A stretch of 48,327 nt of DNA. Source: Candidatus Magasanikiibacteriota bacterium. Its GTDB lineage: Bacteria; Patescibacteriota; Patescibacteriia; Magasanikbacterales; UBA922. The stretch is from contig JABIFP010000006.1 of the NCBI GenBank assembly GCA_018650645.1, positions 1 through 48,327 on the forward strand. The letters are read 5' to 3'. The notes beneath the pieces were generated by a model. The model saw nothing but the letters and a program-made list of their open reading frames with translations. It was not told where the DNA came from and searched no databases. The translations under genes were made by a program, and so were the position numbers. This document shows, piece after piece, positions 47,802 to 48,327 of this stretch. Positions within the stretch are counted from its first letter, which is position 1; each line of letters begins with the position of its first letter.

Positions 47802-48327
47802 ATGGGGGAGTACACTTTTAGACGTAGCAAACGAGCGAAACGACTCCGGATTGAAATTGATGCTCGCGGAGGAGTGCTTGTTGTTGCTCCAGAGCGGATG
47901 AGTCAGCGAATCATTGATACCTTTATAAAAGAAAAAAAATCTTGGATACAGAAACATGTTCGGGGCATGCAGCAAAAAGAACCAACAAAGCTGTCTGACC
48001 ATTCGCCGGCGCAGTATCAGAAATATAAAGAGCGTGCGCGTGCTCTAACGCATAAAAAGCTGAAGCACTGGAATGAATTCTATGGATTCGAGTATAATCA
48101 GGTCAGAATAAAAAACATGAAGACGCGGTGGGGAAGTTGCAGTTCAGAAAAGAATTTGAACTTTCATTACAAGCTGTTGTTTTTGAGTGAAGAGCAGCAG
48201 GATTATTTAATTGTGCACGAGCTGTGCCATCTGCGCTATATGAGTCATGGTCCACGATTTTGGGGACTGGTAGAACGAACAATTCCAAACTATAAACGTA
48301 TTAGAAAATCATTTTCAGGACTTATTG
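47802..48327 (+). CDS. YgjP/DUF45-type zinc metallopeptidase, 3' end outside window
   Basis: 175 codons are visible and the frame is open at the window edge. The zinc site is VHELCHLRYMSHGPRFW: HELCH with a third His in SHGPRFW, the WLM/YgjP-type (M48-like) signature. An upstream KTRWGSCS motif is also a family hallmark. The N-terminal part is basic and helical. The role of the family is unclear. No signal peptide. Only the last few residues should be missing. Confidence 0.9.
   Translation, partial: MGEYTFRRSKRAKRLRIEIDARGGVLVVAPERMSQRIIDTFIKEKKSWIQKHVRGMQQKEPTKLSDHSPAQYQKYKERARALTHKKLKHWNEFYGFEYNQVRIKNMKTRWGSCSSEKNLNFHYKLLFLSEEQQDYLIVHELCHLRYMSHGPRFWGLVERTIPNYKRIRKSFSGLI

Noticed and set aside
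1-48327. UGA recoding as in Gracilibacteria or Absconditabacteria
   Set aside because: Several genes end at TGA in sensible places (folC, the SWIM gene, cassettes 2 and 5), and no frame needs TGA to be read as glycine.
1-48327. CRISPR arrays, transposases or prophage genes
   Set aside because: No regularly spaced direct repeats, transposase motifs, integrase or phage structural genes were found in any reading frame provided or in the sequence.

Overview
This window looks like a chromosome segment of a Patescibacteria (Candidate Phyla Radiation) bacterium, probably a Parcubacteria-type lineage. That placement is an inference from gene style: AT-rich housekeeping genes packed into tight operons with 1-12 base gaps, a VirB2-like pilin segment with an SLT domain, a short Rel protein, a lysine/alanine-tailed topoisomerase I, and small Patescibacteria-style membrane proteins. 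TGA is used as a normal stop (folC and the SWIM gene end in it), so UGA is not recoded. There are two tRNA genes, no rRNA, no CRISPR array, no transposase and no recognisable prophage.

Layout: 1-1323, two GC-rich orphan genes; 1371-3158 oligoendopeptidase F; 3160-3958 a third GC-rich orphan; 4017-7653 asnS, an unknown gene, an RsmB-type methyltransferase and a flavin reductase; 7700-11723 an eight-gene minus-strand accessory block (membrane proteins, peptidase E-like, P-loop kinase-like, NUDIX, transglutaminase-like, SWIM zinc finger); 11810-13573 aspS; 13619-14719 two divergent GC-rich orphans; 14738-15154 a DUF1761 membrane protein; 15259-19333 scpA, scpB, D,D-carboxypeptidase, DedA-like, small-multidrug-export-like, uppS; 19374-20162 a small membrane protein, a hairpin cluster and tRNA-Leu; 20230-21867 parA-parB; 21908-31794 minus-strand rel, topA, folC, dprA, pth, der and an LCP protein; 31895-32398 a membrane protein; 32430-32978 a GC-rich orphan; 33031-36360 tRNA-Arg, rlmN, recG; 36361-37243 two more GC-rich orphans; 37236-45279 a six-gene minus-strand operon clpC to radA; 45368-48327 phosphohexomutase, mannose-1-phosphate guanylyltransferase and a YgjP-type metallopeptidase cut by the window edge.

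Two expression styles share the chromosome. Most host genes have no Shine-Dalgarno sequence, and several have a sigma70-like -10 box only 7-12 bases before the ATG, which implies leaderless or nearly leaderless mRNAs. Scattered between their transcription units are eight small orphan genes of clearly higher G+C. By hand count, single 60-base lines inside them are 55-68% G+C, against 30-37% in lines of neighbouring genes. Most of them carry their own TTGACA-like promoter, a longer leader, a strong Shine-Dalgarno and an elaborate, often multi-branched, rho-independent terminator. None resembles a family I recognise. This set of self-contained gene units is the strongest candidate in the window for something undescribed.

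The second candidate is the clpC-radA operon. Four envelope genes sit between clpC and radA, including a single polypeptide that joins a signal peptide, a VirB2-like two-helix pilin segment, an SLT lytic transglycosylase domain and an SGNH esterase domain. A possible role is local peptidoglycan opening, perhaps for DNA uptake or a surface appendage.
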